Counted from the stretch's first letter, positions 10,337 to 19,707 are shown. The stretch: 64,000 bases of DNA from MPNO01 sp965200535 (GCA_965200535.1 CBDAUF010000001.1:1612001-1676000); one strand, 5' to 3'. The notes: generated from the letters alone by a model not told the origin. Program-made: numbers and translations.

Positions 10337-12971
10337 TGACGATCCGATTGGGGACGAAGACGATCCTGCGGACCGGCCGCCCGGCGAGCGCCGCGGTCAC
10401 GGTCGGCAGGGCGAGGGCGGCGGCCTCCGCCGTCTCCTGCCCGGCGTCGCGGGCGATGTCGATGGTCCCCCGGGTCTTGCCCATCACCTGGACGGCGACG
10501 GTCACGATATCGTCCACGACAAGCGCCGGGTCGGCCTCCGGCCAGGCCGCGTCGGCCAGCAGGGTCTCGTGGCCGAGCCGCCGCCACAGGCTCTCGCCAA
10601 GATGCGGCACCATCGGTCCGGACAGCAGGATCGCCGTCTCGTACGCCTCGCGCCGCACCCAGGCAGCGGCCTCGCCGCCGGCGTCGAACTCTGCGATCAG
10701 GTTGACCAGGGTGTGGACACGCGCGACCGCCCGGTTGAAGCGGAAGCCCTCGAGGTCGCCGGTCACGCCGGCGATCGCCTTGTGCGCGGCGCGGCGCACC
10801 GCCGTCAGCCCGGCATCGCCCTCCACGCCCGCCGGCATCGGTGCGCCCGCCGGCGTGACGGCGCGCGCGGGGTCGGCGATCAGCCGCCACATCCGGTTGA
10901 TGAAACGCCACGCCCCGGCGACCCCGGCTTCGGTCCATTCGAGGTCGCGGTCGGGCGGGCTGTCCGACAGCATGAACCAGCGCGCGGTATCGGCCCCGTA
11001 GGTCTCCATGATGTCCTCGGGATCGACCACGTTGCGGCGCGACTTGCTCATCTTCTCCGACCGGCCGGCGACGAGCCGCTCGCCCGTGCCGACGCGCTCC
11101 AGCGCCCGCCCCTCGCCCTCGCGCACCTCGACCGGCGGTACCCACTCGCCGCTCTCGGTGCGGTAGGTCTCGTGGCAGACCATGCCCTGGGTGAACAACC
11201 CGGCGAACGGCTCGTCGAACGCCGCGCCGGCCGTCAGAGCGCCGTGATCGGTCATCGCGCGGGTGAAGAAGCGGGCATAGAGCAGGTGCAGGATCGCATG
11301 TTCCACTCCGCCGATATACTGATCCACCGGCAGCCAGTACGCCGCCTCGGCCTCGGTCACCGGCGCCTCGGCGCGCGGCGAGCAGAAACGGGCGAAGTAC
11401 CACGATGAATCGACAAAGGTGTCGAGGGTGCTGGTCTCGCGTTCCGCCGGTGCGCCGCAGGACGGGCAGGGAACATGCTTCCATGTCGGGTGGCGGTCGA
11501 GCGGATTGCCCGGCGCCTCGAAGTCGATGTCGCCGGGAAGCTCGACCGGAAGCGCGCCGCGCGGCACCGGCACGATGCCGCACCCCGCGCAGTGGACCGC
11601 CGGGATCGGGCAGCCCCAGTAGCGCTGGCGCGACACGCCCCAGTCGCGCAGGCGGTAATTGACCTCGCGCCGGCCGGTCGCCGCGGTCTCGCAGCGCCGG
11701 GCGATCTCCTCCTTCGCATCCTCCACCGTCATCCCGTCGAGGAAATCCGAGTTGGCAAGCCTGCCGTCGCCCAGCCAGGCCTCGTCGCCGACCGCAAAGT
11801 CGGCGGGATCGGCGCCCTCGGGGACGACCACGGGCAGCACCGGGAGGCCGTAACGGCGCGCGAAGTCGAGGTCTCGCTGGTCGTGGGCGGGGCAGCCGAA
11901 GATCGCGCCCGTGCCGTACTCCATCAGGATGAAGTTGGCGACGTAGACGGGCAGCGTCCGTCCGGCGGCGAAGGGGTGGAACACCCGCAGGCCGGTATCG
12001 ACGCCGCGCTTCTCCGCCCGCTCGATCGCCGCCTCGCTGGTCCCGGCCTTGCGGCACTCCTCGATGAAGGCGGCGACATCGGCGCTGTCGCGCGCGACCT
12101 CGGAGGCCAGCGGATGCTCGGGCGAGATGGCGCAGAAGCTCGCCCCGAAGATGGTGTCGTGCCGGGTGGTGTAGATGTCGAGCCCGCCGCCGTCCTCCCG
12201 CCCGGCGATTGCGAAGGTCATCCGCAGCCCCTCGGACCGGCCGATCCAGTTCTCCTGCATCAGCCGCACCTTGTCGGGCCAGCGCTCCAGTCGGGCGAGG
12301 GCAGCGCGCAGATCCTCGGCGTAGTCGGTGATGCGCAGGAACCATTGCGGCATCTCGCGCTTCTCGACCGGGGCGCCCGAGCGCCAGCCGCGCCCGTCGA
12401 TCACCTGTTCGTTGGCGAGCACCGTGCGGTCCACCGGGTCCCAGTTGACCCAGCCGCTGCTGCGGTAGAGCAGGCCGCTCTCGAGAAAGTCGAGAAACAT
12501 CGCCTGCTGGTGGCGGTAGTAGCCGGGATGGCAGGTGGCGATCTCGCGGCTCCAGTCGATGGAGAGCCCCATCAGACGGAGCTGGCGGCGCATCGCGGCG
12601 ATGTTCTCGTAGGTCCAGGCCTCGGGGTGGACGCCCTGCTCCATCGCCGCGTTCTCGGCCGGCATGCCGAACGCATCCCACCCCATCGGGTGCAGCACGT
12701 TGAAGCCGCGCGCCCGCTTGTAGCGCGCGACCACGTCGCCCATGGTGTAGTTGCGTACATGGCCCATGTGGATGCGCCCCGACGGATAGGGGAACATCTC
12801 GAGCACGTAGTATTTCGGGCGGTCCGGGTCGGCGTCGACGACGAAGGTGCCGCGTTCCTCCCACACCGTTTGCCAGTAGGCCTCGGCCTCCTTGACCTCG
12901 TAACGCACCGGACCGTCGCGGCGCCCGGACTCCGTCCGCCCCGAGTTAGCGCCGCCGGTGTTGCCGACCAT
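10323..12971 (-). CDS. leuS: leucine--tRNA ligase
   Basis: Class I aminoacyl-tRNA synthetase charging tRNA-Leu. It is 882 aa. The HIGH signature appears as HMGH within a PYPSGRIHMGH segment. The CP1 editing domain follows with its T-rich and GTGAIFGCPAHD region, two zinc-knuckle-like Cys pairs lie around the middle (CAGCG and CPSCG), and the KMSKS loop is intact. The ATG at 12971 is used; a GTG at 12910, closer to the canonical N-terminus VRYEVKEAE, is a real alternative because neither start has a clear ribosome site. Confidence 0.97.
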   Translation of the reverse strand: MVGNTGGANSGRTESGRRDGPVRYEVKEAEAYWQTVWEERGTFVVDADPDRPKYYVLEMFPYPSGRIHMGHVRNYTMGDVVARYKRARGFNVLHPMGWDAFGMPAENAAMEQGVHPEAWTYENIAAMRRQLRLMGLSIDWSREIATCHPGYYRHQQAMFLDFLESGLLYRSSGWVNWDPVDRTVLANEQVIDGRGWRSGAPVEKREMPQWFLRITDYAEDLRAALARLERWPDKVRLMQENWIGRSEGLRMTFAIAGREDGGGLDIYTTRHDTIFGASFCAISPEHPLASEVARDSADVAAFIEECRKAGTSEAAIERAEKRGVDTGLRVFHPFAAGRTLPVYVANFILMEYGTGAIFGCPAHDQRDLDFARRYGLPVLPVVVPEGADPADFAVGDEAWLGDGRLANSDFLDGMTVEDAKEEIARRCETAATGRREVNYRLRDWGVSRQRYWGCPIPAVHCAGCGIVPVPRGALPVELPGDIDFEAPGNPLDRHPTWKHVPCPSCGAPAERETSTLDTFVDSSWYFARFCSPRAEAPVTEAEAAYWLPVDQYIGGVEHAILHLLYARFFTRAMTDHGALTAGAAFDEPFAGLFTQGMVCHETYRTESGEWVPPVEVREGEGRALERVGTGERLVAGRSEKMSKSRRNVVDPEDIMETYGADTARWFMLSDSPPDRDLEWTEAGVAGAWRFINRMWRLIADPARAVTPAGAPMPAGVEGDAGLTAVRRAAHKAIAGVTGDLEGFRFNRAVARVHTLVNLIAEFDAGGEAAAWVRREAYETAILLSGPMVPHLGESLWRRLGHETLLADAAWPEADPALVVDDIVTVAVQVMGKTRGTIDIARDAGQETAEAAALALPTVTAALAGRPVRRIVFVPNRIVNVVA

Positions 12972-13031
12972 GCCGCTGTCCGTGCCTCTGCCGGTATCGT
13001 CCGCGCTGCGCCGCGGCGCCGCCCCGCGCGC

Positions 13032-13592
13032 CTACTTCGCCGCGCGGGCGATGCGAAGCTGGCGCGCGCGGGTCAGGATCCGGTCTTCCATGCCGACCGC
13101 GGTGCCGGGCTGCACGGCGGCGTCTGACCACGCGCCTGCCTCGTCGCGGGCCTGGCGGAACACCGAGACGCGGATGCCGTCGGACCGCAGTTCACGGTCC
13201 AGGATGTAGATGTTCATCTTGAACCGGTCGCGCGGCGTCTCGGGCGGCGTGTACCAGTCGGTGATGATGACCCCGCCGAACGGATCGGCGGAGGCGAGCG
13301 GCATGAAGGACAGGGTGTCGAGCGCGGCGCGCCACAGGAAACGGTTGACCCCGATGCCGGGGCCGGCATCCGTGTCATCGTCGTCGAAAACGCCGAGCAG
13401 GTTGAAACCGCCCTCGCCGAAGATCGTCGACTCCGGCGGGTCGGAGGTGTAGCGGTACGGCTGGTGGGGGCCGGTCGCCGGTTCCGGGTAATCCTGCTCT
13501 CCGCCGCATGCCGCGAGCGCGAGGAGCAGCGCCCCGGCAACCGGGACGGCCATCGCGCGCACCCGCGCCCGGCTCGACCAAAACGCCATCAT
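13032..13592 (-). CDS. DUF3576 lipoprotein
   Basis: A 186-aa predicted lipoprotein of the DUF3576 family, which is largely confined to alphaproteobacteria and usually found next to leuS/lptE. The signal sequence ends in a lipobox LAAC with Cys at residue 29. The mature part contains the family hallmark GVNRFLWRAALDTLSFMPL and GGVIITDWY. The first of two adjacent ATGs (13592) is chosen because GGGAG lies six to seven bases upstream. It is probably anchored in the outer membrane; its function is unknown, and proximity to lptE and leuS hints at envelope assembly. It is divergent from the YggS gene. Confidence 0.87.
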   Translation of the reverse strand: MMAFWSSRARVRAMAVPVAGALLLALAACGGEQDYPEPATGPHQPYRYTSDPPESTIFGEGGFNLLGVFDDDDTDAGPGIGVNRFLWRAALDTLSFMPLASADPFGGVIITDWYTPPETPRDRFKMNIYILDRELRSDGIRVSVFRQARDEAGAWSDAAVQPGTAVGMEDRILTRARQLRIARAAK

Positions 13593-13807
13593 GATCTGCT
13601 CCCGCCGGCTGTCCCCGGCCCGGCGGACAGCGCTCCGGGAACCCCTGTCCGCACGGCCGCGCACTATAGGCGGCGGGACGGGGCGGCGCAATGCCGCGGG
13701 AGGGACGGACGCCGGATCCGGGGCGTCGGGGGACGGCAGGACGGACGCCGCTTTTCCGTCGCGCAGCGGTCCTGATATGGTGCGGAGCGTGTTCCGGGAG
13801 CGTTGCC

Positions 13808-14539
13808 GTGGAGCGGGAAACCTCGCAGATTTCGCAAGGTGCCGGGCCGGAAGCCTCCGCCCTTGGGGAGGCCGCCGTTGCGCGGCGGCTGAACGCCGTC
13901 GGCGAACGCATCGCCGCCGCCGAGGCCGCCGCGGGACGGCCGGCGGGGTCGGTCGCGCTGGTCGCCGTGGGCAAGACCCATCCGGCGACGGCAATCGGAG
14001 CGGCCATCGCGGCGGGGCACCGCCTCTTCGGCGAGAACCGGGTGCAGGAGGCGAAGGCCAAGTGGCCGGCGCTGCGCGAAGCCGCCCCCGATACGGTCCT
14101 CCACCTGATCGGCCCGCTGCAGACCAACAAGGCGCGCGATGCGGTCCGCCTGTTCGACGTCATCGAGACGGTGGACCGGCCGAAACTCGCCGGCGCGCTC
14201 GCCCGCGAGATGGACCGCACCGGCCGGCGCCCCGCCTGTCTGGTGGAGGTCAACACCGGGGAGGAACCGCAGAAGGCGGGCATCCTGCCGCAGGCAGCGG
14301 ATGCATTCATCGCCGCCTGCCGCGGCGAGTACGGTCTGCCGGTGGAGGGGTTGATGTGCGTCCCGCCTCAGGACGACGAGCCGGCGCTCCACTTCGCGCT
14401 CCTCGCCGAAATCGCCCGGCGCAACGGCCTCGCGCGGCTGAGCATGGGGATGACCGCCGACTTCGAGACCGCCATAGGTCTCGGCGCCACCCACGTCCGC
14501 CTCGGCACCGCAATTTTCGGCCCGCGCGGGGGCGGATAG
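13808..14539 (+). CDS. YggS-family pyridoxal-phosphate homeostasis protein
   Basis: A single-domain alanine-racemase-like TIM-barrel protein that binds pyridoxal phosphate and controls PLP and amino/keto-acid balance; no catalytic reaction is established. It is 243 aa. The PLP lysine is in LVAVGKTHP, followed by GENRVQEAKAK, HLIGPLQTNK, and the C-terminal LSMGMTADFETAI motif. The GTG start is supported by GGGAG seven bases upstream; the ATG at 13691 would add 39 unconserved residues. In many proteobacteria this gene sits by proC; here it is divergent from the DUF3576 gene. Confidence 0.93.
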   Translation: MERETSQISQGAGPEASALGEAAVARRLNAVGERIAAAEAAAGRPAGSVALVAVGKTHPATAIGAAIAAGHRLFGENRVQEAKAKWPALREAAPDTVLHLIGPLQTNKARDAVRLFDVIETVDRPKLAGALAREMDRTGRRPACLVEVNTGEEPQKAGILPQAADAFIAACRGEYGLPVEGLMCVPPQDDEPALHFALLAEIARRNGLARLSMGMTADFETAIGLGATHVRLGTAIFGPRGGG

Positions 14540-14597
14540 ACGGAGCATCGCGTTCCGGCCAGGGCTGGCGGCAACGACCGCGGTACGCCCGGCCCTG

Positions 14598-15095
14598 TCA
14601 CCGCTGCCCGATCTCGATCCGGTCGGCGGGTTGCCAGGCTGACAGGATTGCGCGGAGGTCGGCGAGCGCCAGGGCGACGCAGCCTTCGGTGGGCGGAAAG
14701 CCCGGTTGCGCAACGTGGAGGAAGATCGCGCTGCCCGCGCCGGCGGCCACCGGGTCGTCGTTGTAGCCGATCACCGCGAGCAGGTCGTAGCACCGGTCGG
14801 TCCGCCACAGCCGTTCCGCGCTGGCCCGGAAGGGGTGGCTGACCGGGCGGTTGTAGCACCCGTCCTCCGGCGCGTCGCACCAGCCGTCGTCCGGCCCGAT
14901 CGGGGCGCACGGGAGTGCGGTCTCCGGCGGGTCGATCCGGTCGGCGCGGTACAGTACGCGGCGCAGCGCGAAGCGGCCGGCCGGCGTCGCCCCGTCGCCC
15001 TCTCTCTTGTGCGCGGCGATACCGCCCCGCCCCACCGCGCAGCGGAGGGCGCGGCCGCGCCACACCGCCCGCCCGCCGCCGACCCGCAGCGTCAC
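14598..15095 (-). CDS. L,D-transpeptidase (YkuD) family protein
   Basis: Probable YkuD-fold enzyme of about 165 aa that would form or modify peptidoglycan cross-links or attach lipoproteins. The signature is recognisable: an HPF segment, then FLHVAQPGFPPTEGCVAL with the catalytic His and Cys in the HxxxxxxxxxTxGC arrangement. No signal peptide or LysM domain is visible, so it is either exported with an unrecognised leader or belongs to the short YkuD subgroup typical of alphaproteobacteria. The GTG at 15095 precedes the first conserved strand (TLRVGGG); an ATG-like start at 15209 is possible. It is convergent with the YggS gene. Confidence 0.83.
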   Translation of the reverse strand: MTLRVGGGRAVWRGRALRCAVGRGGIAAHKREGDGATPAGRFALRRVLYRADRIDPPETALPCAPIGPDDGWCDAPEDGCYNRPVSHPFRASAERLWRTDRCYDLLAVIGYNDDPVAAGAGSAIFLHVAQPGFPPTEGCVALALADLRAILSAWQPADRIEIGQR

Positions 15096-15210
15096 GGCGC
15101 GGCCGCGCGGGTGGGCGGGGAGCCGGCGGTCTCGGCCGTCCAATCCATGATACCGGGCTCCCGGGTCTGCACCGCCTCGCCGAACGCGCCGCGCGCACGC
15201 TGCGAGCAAA

Positions 15211-15239
15211 TTGCGCAGGCGCCATCTTGCCGCTAAGGT
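15211..15239 (+). promoter_or_regulatory. candidate promoter for tRNA-Arg
   Basis: TTGCGC at 15211-15216 and TAAGGT at 15234-15239 with a 17-base spacer, about 55 bases before the tRNA. The spacing is ideal and each element is a partial consensus match. No other transcript would use it on this strand. Confidence 0.4.
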
Positions 15240-15294
15240 CGCGGTTCGGGAAGCGACACGCGAGGAAGCCCTGCCGGGAGCAGTCCTCGCAGGG

Positions 15295-15370
15295 GCGCCC
15301 GTAGCTCAGTGGATAGAGCGCTGGCCTCCGAAGCCAGAAGTCGCACGTTCGAATCGTGCCGGGCGCGCCA
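15295..15370 (+). tRNA. tRNA-Arg (anticodon CCG)
   Basis: A complete 76-base cloverleaf that includes an encoded 3' CCA. The acceptor stem GCGCCCG pairs with CGGGCGC, the discriminator is G, the D-arm is GCTC/GAGC, the anticodon stem CTGGC/GCCAG encloses loop CTCCGAA with anticodon CCG (reads CGG), and the T-arm GCACG/CGTGC encloses TTCGAAT. All stems pair without mismatch. CGG is a common Arg codon in a genome this G+C-rich. The flanks show no duplicated tRNA 3' end that would indicate an integrated element. Confidence 0.97.
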
Positions 15371-15444
15371 CCCCGCGCTACCCGTACCCCGCGCGGAGGC
15401 GGCGCAGACCCGCCGCGCGCGGCGATCCGGCGGCATACCCTCGA

Positions 15445-15473
15445 TTGACCCTCCAGCACCGCGGTGAAACAAT
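15445..15473 (+). promoter_or_regulatory. promoter for TRAP transporter operon
   Basis: TTGACC at 15445-15450 and AACAAT at 15468-15473 separated by exactly 17 bases, about 35 bases upstream of the dctP ATG and directly followed by its GGGAGG ribosome site. One of the better promoter matches in the window. Confidence 0.5.
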
Positions 15474-15507
15474 CCCGGCGGTGCGCACCGAAACGGGAGG
15501 ATCGACG

Positions 15508-16497
15508 ATGGGACGCAGGACTTCGGCAGTTGCGGCCGGGCTCGCAGGGCTGCTCGCCGGGCTTCCCGTTGCGGGGGGCGCCTTTGCCGCCGAGCAGTGG
15601 AACATGGCGACGGCCTATCCCGACCCGTTCTTCCACACCCGCAACATCAACCAGTTCGTCAAGGAGATCGCGGCCGGCAGCAACAACGACCTCAAGATCA
15701 CCGTCCACAGCGCGCAGTCGCTGTTCAAGCTGCCGGAGATCCACCGCGCCGTGCAGACCGGCCAGATCCAGATGGGCGAGACCATCGTCTCGCTGCTGGC
15801 CAACGAGGATGGGGTCTATGAGGTCGACTCGCTCCTGTTCTTCGCCGAGACCTACGATCAGGCGAAGCTCCTGTGGCAGGTCTCGCGGCCGTTCATCGCC
15901 AGCCGGCTGGCGAAGAAGGGGCTCACCCTTCTCTATTCGGTACCGTGGCCGCCGCAGGGCTTTTACGCCAAGAAGGAACTGAAGAGCGCGGCCGATTTCA
16001 AGGGCCTCAAGTTCCGCGCCTACAACGCCACCATCTCGCGCTACGCCGCCGCCGTCGGCGCGGTTCCGACGACGGTTCAGCTCGTCGACATCCCGCAGGC
16101 CTTCTCCACCGGGATCGTCGACGCCATGATCACGTCGGCCACCACCGGCGTGCTGACCAAGTCGTGGGACTATCTCACCCATTACCACGACACCCGCGCC
16201 GGCCTCGGCAAGAACATGGTCATCGTCAACGCCCGCGCCCTCAAACGGCTCGGCAAGGCGACCCGCCAGGCGGTGCTCGACGCCGCCGCCCGCGCCGAAC
16301 CGCGCGGCTGGGAGATGAGCGCCAACGAGACCGCGCAGATGACCGCGAAACTCGGCCAGAACCTCACAGTGGTGCCGCCCAAGCCGGCGCTGATGAAGGG
16401 GCTGCGCGCGGCCGGCGCCCGCATGGTCGAGGACTGGCTGGCCCATGCGGGACCGGACGGCAAGAAGATCCTCGACGCCTACCGCGCAGCGAAGTGA
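15508..16497 (+). CDS. dctP: TRAP transporter substrate-binding protein (DctP family)
   Basis: Periplasmic solute receptor of a tripartite ATP-independent periplasmic transporter. The 329-aa precursor has a classic signal peptide (Arg-rich start, Ala/Leu/Gly core, cleavage after AFA near residue 27). The mature protein carries the DctP-family segments including FKGLKFRAYN (with the conserved substrate-carboxylate Arg), PQAFSTGIVDAM and a Gln/Asp-rich C-lobe. The ATG is preceded by GGGAGG at 15495-15500. It is followed by dctQ and dctM, so the system is complete. TRAP systems usually import carboxylates or other organic anions; the ligand cannot be inferred. Confidence 0.9.
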   Translation: MGRRTSAVAAGLAGLLAGLPVAGGAFAAEQWNMATAYPDPFFHTRNINQFVKEIAAGSNNDLKITVHSAQSLFKLPEIHRAVQTGQIQMGETIVSLLANEDGVYEVDSLLFFAETYDQAKLLWQVSRPFIASRLAKKGLTLLYSVPWPPQGFYAKKELKSAADFKGLKFRAYNATISRYAAAVGAVPTTVQLVDIPQAFSTGIVDAMITSATTGVLTKSWDYLTHYHDTRAGLGKNMVIVNARALKRLGKATRQAVLDAAARAEPRGWEMSANETAQMTAKLGQNLTVVPPKPALMKGLRAAGARMVEDWLAHAGPDGKKILDAYRAAK

Positions 16498-16571
16498 GGC
16501 CGCGGCGGAGCGGCCGCGCCCCTCGGCCCCGCTGTCCGCCGGCCCGGGCGCGGTCGTGAGCCGGGTGCGGC

Positions 16572-17105
16572 ATGAGACGCCTGCTCGACCGCCTCTATAG
16601 GGGCTGCGGCGTCCTTTCGGCCGGCTTCATCGTCTGCATCGCGCTCGCCATCCTGGCTGAGATCGTCGGCCGCATGGCGGGCGTCCTGATCCCCGCCGCC
16701 ACCGAGTTCGCCGGTTACTGCCTGGCTTCCGCCATCTTTCTCGGCCTCGCTTACACGCTCACGGCGGGCGAGCATATCCGCGTCTCGATTCTCCTGCATC
16801 GGGCGCCGGCGCGGGTGCGGCGCGGCCTCGAACTCCTCTGCCTCGGGGCAGGCACCGCGCTCAGCGCCTATTTTGCGTGGCATTTCTGCGCCTTCGCCTA
16901 CGAGACTTGGGCGTTCGGCGAGGTCGGCCAGGGACTGATCAAGACGCCGCTGTGGATACCGCAGTCGGGCGTCGCGCTCGGCCTCGTGGTACTCGCGATC
17001 GCGTTTGCCGACGAACTGACGACAGCGCTCTCCGGACGGACCCCGCAATACGCCGGGGGAGAAGACGGCGAAGCCGGGCGGACGCCCGGGGCGGGCGGCG
17101 CGTAG
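16572..17105 (+). CDS. dctQ: TRAP transporter small permease (DctQ)
   Basis: Small membrane subunit, 177 aa, with four predicted membrane helices: about residues 10-32, 45-65, 85-110 and 128-150. The DctQ-type Leu/Ala-rich helices carry the polar TLTAGEHIRVSIL segment typical of the family, and a hydrophilic C-terminal tail follows. It pairs with DctM to form the sodium-driven translocator. It lies 74 bases after dctP and 9 bases before dctM. Confidence 0.88.
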   Translation: MRRLLDRLYRGCGVLSAGFIVCIALAILAEIVGRMAGVLIPAATEFAGYCLASAIFLGLAYTLTAGEHIRVSILLHRAPARVRRGLELLCLGAGTALSAYFAWHFCAFAYETWAFGEVGQGLIKTPLWIPQSGVALGLVVLAIAFADELTTALSGRTPQYAGGEDGEAGRTPGAGGA

Positions 17106-17114
17106 GCGCGGGCG

Positions 17115-18419
17115 ATGGACATTCTTTCGATCGCTCTCATCCTCACCTTCGCGCTCCTCCTGCTGCTGGGCGCCGGGCTGTGGGTGGCGCTGTCGCTGAT
17201 CGGGGTCGCGGTGTTCGCGATGGCGGCGTTCACCACCGCCCCCGTGGGTTCGGTGCTGGCGACGACGACGTGGGGATCGACCACCCCGTTCTCGCTGATC
17301 GCGCTGCCGCTGTTCGTGTGGATGGGCGAGATCCTGTTCCGCACCCGCCTGTCGGAGGACATGTTCCGCGGCATCGCGCCTTGGGTGACGCGGCTGCCCG
17401 GCCGGCTCCTGCACGTCAACGTGGTCGCCTGCGGTATCTTCGCCGCGATATCGGGATCCTCGGCGGCGACCGCCGTGACGATCGGGCGCATGTCGATCCC
17501 CGAACTCCGGCGGCGCGGCTACGACGAGCGCATGTCGATCGGCACCCTCGCCGGTTCGGGCACGCTGGGCTTCCTGATCCCGCCCTCGATCATCCTCATC
17601 GTCTACGGCGTCGCAGCGGAACTCTCGATCGCACGACTGTTCATCGCCGGCATCCTGCCCGGCGCGATGCTGATCGTGCTGTTCATGGGCTTCATCATGC
17701 TGTGGGCGCTCGTCAACCCATCGAGGATCCCGAAGAGCGACGCCCGCATGTCATTCTGGCGCAAGATCCACGAATCCCGCCGGCTGCTCCCCACCATTCT
17801 CCTGATCGTCGCCGTGCTGGGTTCGATCTACGCCGGGATCGCCACGCCGGTCGAGGCCGCGGTGGTCGGCGTCCTCGGCGCGCTGGCCCTCGCCTGGGGT
17901 ACCGGCGGGCTCACCCGGCGGGTGCTGGCCGACAGTCTGATGGGGGCGACGCGGACCACCTGCATGATCAGCTTCATCTTCGTCGGCGCGTCGTTCCTCA
18001 CCGTCGCCATGGGTTTCACCGGCATCCCGCGCTCCCTCGCACAGTGGATCGCCGAGATGGAACTCGGCCGTTACGGGCTGATCGCGGCGCTGACGCTGTT
18101 CTTCATCGTCCTCGGCTGCTTCCTCGACGGCATCTCGGTGGTGTTGCTGACGACATCGATCATCCTGCCGATGATCCAGGCCGCCGGGATCGACCTGATG
18201 TGGTTCGGCATCTATCTGGTGCTGGTGGTGGAGATGTCGCAGGTCACCCCGCCGGTCGGGTTCAACCTGTTCGTGCTGCAGGGGTTGACCGGACGCAACA
18301 TATTTCAGATCGCGCGCGCCGCCTTCCCCTTCTTCCTGCTGCTGCAGGTGGGCGTCGTCCTGCTGGTCGTCTTCCCCGAGATCGCAACCTGGCTGCCCGG
18401 GCAGATGACGGCGAACTGA
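17115..18419 (+). CDS. dctM: TRAP transporter large permease (DctM)
   Basis: The 434-aa channel-forming subunit, with about a dozen hydrophobic helices. Signature segments are present: SGSSAATAVTIG, GFLIPPSIILIVYG and, near the end, TPPVGFNLFVLQG, which are the paired hairpin regions that bind sodium and substrate in the IT superfamily. Length and helix pattern are normal. It is the last gene of the dctP-dctQ-dctM operon and convergent with the arylsulfotransferase-family gene, 40 bases away. Confidence 0.92.
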   Translation: MDILSIALILTFALLLLLGAGLWVALSLIGVAVFAMAAFTTAPVGSVLATTTWGSTTPFSLIALPLFVWMGEILFRTRLSEDMFRGIAPWVTRLPGRLLHVNVVACGIFAAISGSSAATAVTIGRMSIPELRRRGYDERMSIGTLAGSGTLGFLIPPSIILIVYGVAAELSIARLFIAGILPGAMLIVLFMGFIMLWALVNPSRIPKSDARMSFWRKIHESRRLLPTILLIVAVLGSIYAGIATPVEAAVVGVLGALALAWGTGGLTRRVLADSLMGATRTTCMISFIFVGASFLTVAMGFTGIPRSLAQWIAEMELGRYGLIAALTLFFIVLGCFLDGISVVLLTTSIILPMIQAAGIDLMWFGIYLVLVVEMSQVTPPVGFNLFVLQGLTGRNIFQIARAAFPFFLLLQVGVVLLVVFPEIATWLPGQMTAN

Positions 18420-18458
18420 GGTGCGCTGCGCCGGGGACGGGCCGCGTTCCCCGCCGGT

Positions 18459-19688
18459 TCAATCCTGCGCGGTCAGGCGGTCCGCCATGTCGGGGGCCAG
18501 ATATTCGGGGCGGAAGCCGTTCCAGCCCTTTTCGACCGGATCGTCGGGGGCCTCGATCCTGGCGTGGAAGACGCGTTCGCCGTCCTGGGTCACCTCGACC
18601 AGTTCGATCGAGCCCACGCCGTGGGGCGGCAGCTCGACCCGGTTGCCGTCCCGGTCGTGCTTCAGCCCGGTGCAGGCGATGAACCGGTTCCCGTTGGGCA
18701 TCTCGCAGACGCCGCTGACATAGACGGAGAACGGCAGGTTGCCCGCCCCGCCGTAGCGCCAGGTCTCGGTCGCCGTCATCGCCGTTTCGTCGACCCGGAA
18801 GCAGAGGGCGTAGCTTTCCTGTTCGTCGAGAGGCTGGCGCGGATCCGGTGGGAAGGCGCCCGCGGTGCCGTTGTCGAACAGCATCAGATCGCCGTTCGCG
18901 GTGATCGTGATGTCGTGCTGGTGGTAGAAGGGTCGCCGCCAGTCCATTTTCAGAAGCTTGTCGCGGAACTGCGGCCGGTAGCCCCGGTCGTGGCCCATGA
19001 TCCACACGAGTTCGCCGCCCTCCGACACCTTGACGATGCTGTCCTGGTGGCGGAACGAGATCAGGAATCCGCTGTCCGCGGGATCCTGGACGATGCAATT
19101 GCCATGGCTCAGGTCGCGGGTGCGCGGCCAGCCCTGGTGGGCGTAGTAGAAGGGCGCGAAATCGTGGCCGTAGCGCTCGGCATCGCAGACCTCGGCCAGG
19201 CTCATTTCCCTGACCACCGTCCCGTCGCGGCCCCAGATGACGATGGTGTCGAGCATCACATGGTCGGCCTCCTCGTCGGGCTCGGCGAGGGGGTGCTGTT
19301 CGATCGAGAGCGAGCACAGATGCCCGCTCTCGATCTCGCAGATCGAATGGTGGAATTTCATGGTGTCCACCGGGATCCCGTCCGCACCGCCGGGGTGGAG
19401 ACCCTTGCAGAGCCACTTGTGCAGGATGGTCCCGGCCGTGTCGATCTCGACCGCGACGCCGCCGGACCCCATGACAAGGATTGTGCCGCGCCGCGACCGG
19501 CGCACGTCCATGAGGGAGAAATCGAACGCCCTCCGCCACGCGATTCCGCCGGTCCGGTCGATGGCGATGATGGCCTCGTAATCGCTCGTCTTGCGGATCG
19601 CGCGCGTCGATCGGCCGACGGTCAGCAGGACGACGCCGTCGCTCCGGCTCTCCGGCTTGCAGGCGAGGACGTTCAGTTCGGGCCGCAT
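18459..19688 (-). CDS. arylsulfotransferase (ASST)-family protein
   Basis: A 409-aa beta-propeller-like protein resembling the aryl-sulfate sulfotransferase superfamily. Repeated blade-like segments are visible (IIAIDRTGGIAWRR, IVIWGRDGTVVRE, IVKVSEGGELVWIMG), along with the conserved HQHDITITANGDLMLFDNG and HGNCIVQD motifs; the active-site His of ASST lies in such a context. Unlike classical ASSTs, no signal peptide is visible, so a cytoplasmic site is likely and the reaction is uncertain. It follows leuB on the same strand but is separated from it by a strong hairpin, and it is convergent with the TRAP operon. Confidence 0.7.
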   Translation of the reverse strand: MRPELNVLACKPESRSDGVVLLTVGRSTRAIRKTSDYEAIIAIDRTGGIAWRRAFDFSLMDVRRSRRGTILVMGSGGVAVEIDTAGTILHKWLCKGLHPGGADGIPVDTMKFHHSICEIESGHLCSLSIEQHPLAEPDEEADHVMLDTIVIWGRDGTVVREMSLAEVCDAERYGHDFAPFYYAHQGWPRTRDLSHGNCIVQDPADSGFLISFRHQDSIVKVSEGGELVWIMGHDRGYRPQFRDKLLKMDWRRPFYHQHDITITANGDLMLFDNGTAGAFPPDPRQPLDEQESYALCFRVDETAMTATETWRYGGAGNLPFSVYVSGVCEMPNGNRFIACTGLKHDRDGNRVELPPHGVGSIELVEVTQDGERVFHARIEAPDDPVEKGWNGFRPEYLAPDMADRLTAQD

Positions 19689-19707
19689 CGGCAGAAACTC
19701 CGCTGCC

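Noticed and set aside
7697..10339. 880-aa + strand frame across ybjN, ubiK, holA and lptE
   Set aside because: It is an antisense shadow covering four recognisable genes; the composition is His/Asp/Arg-rich without motifs.
15295..15370. tRNA-Arg as the integration site of a mobile element
   Set aside because: No duplicated tRNA 3' end, integrase or composition shift was found on either side.
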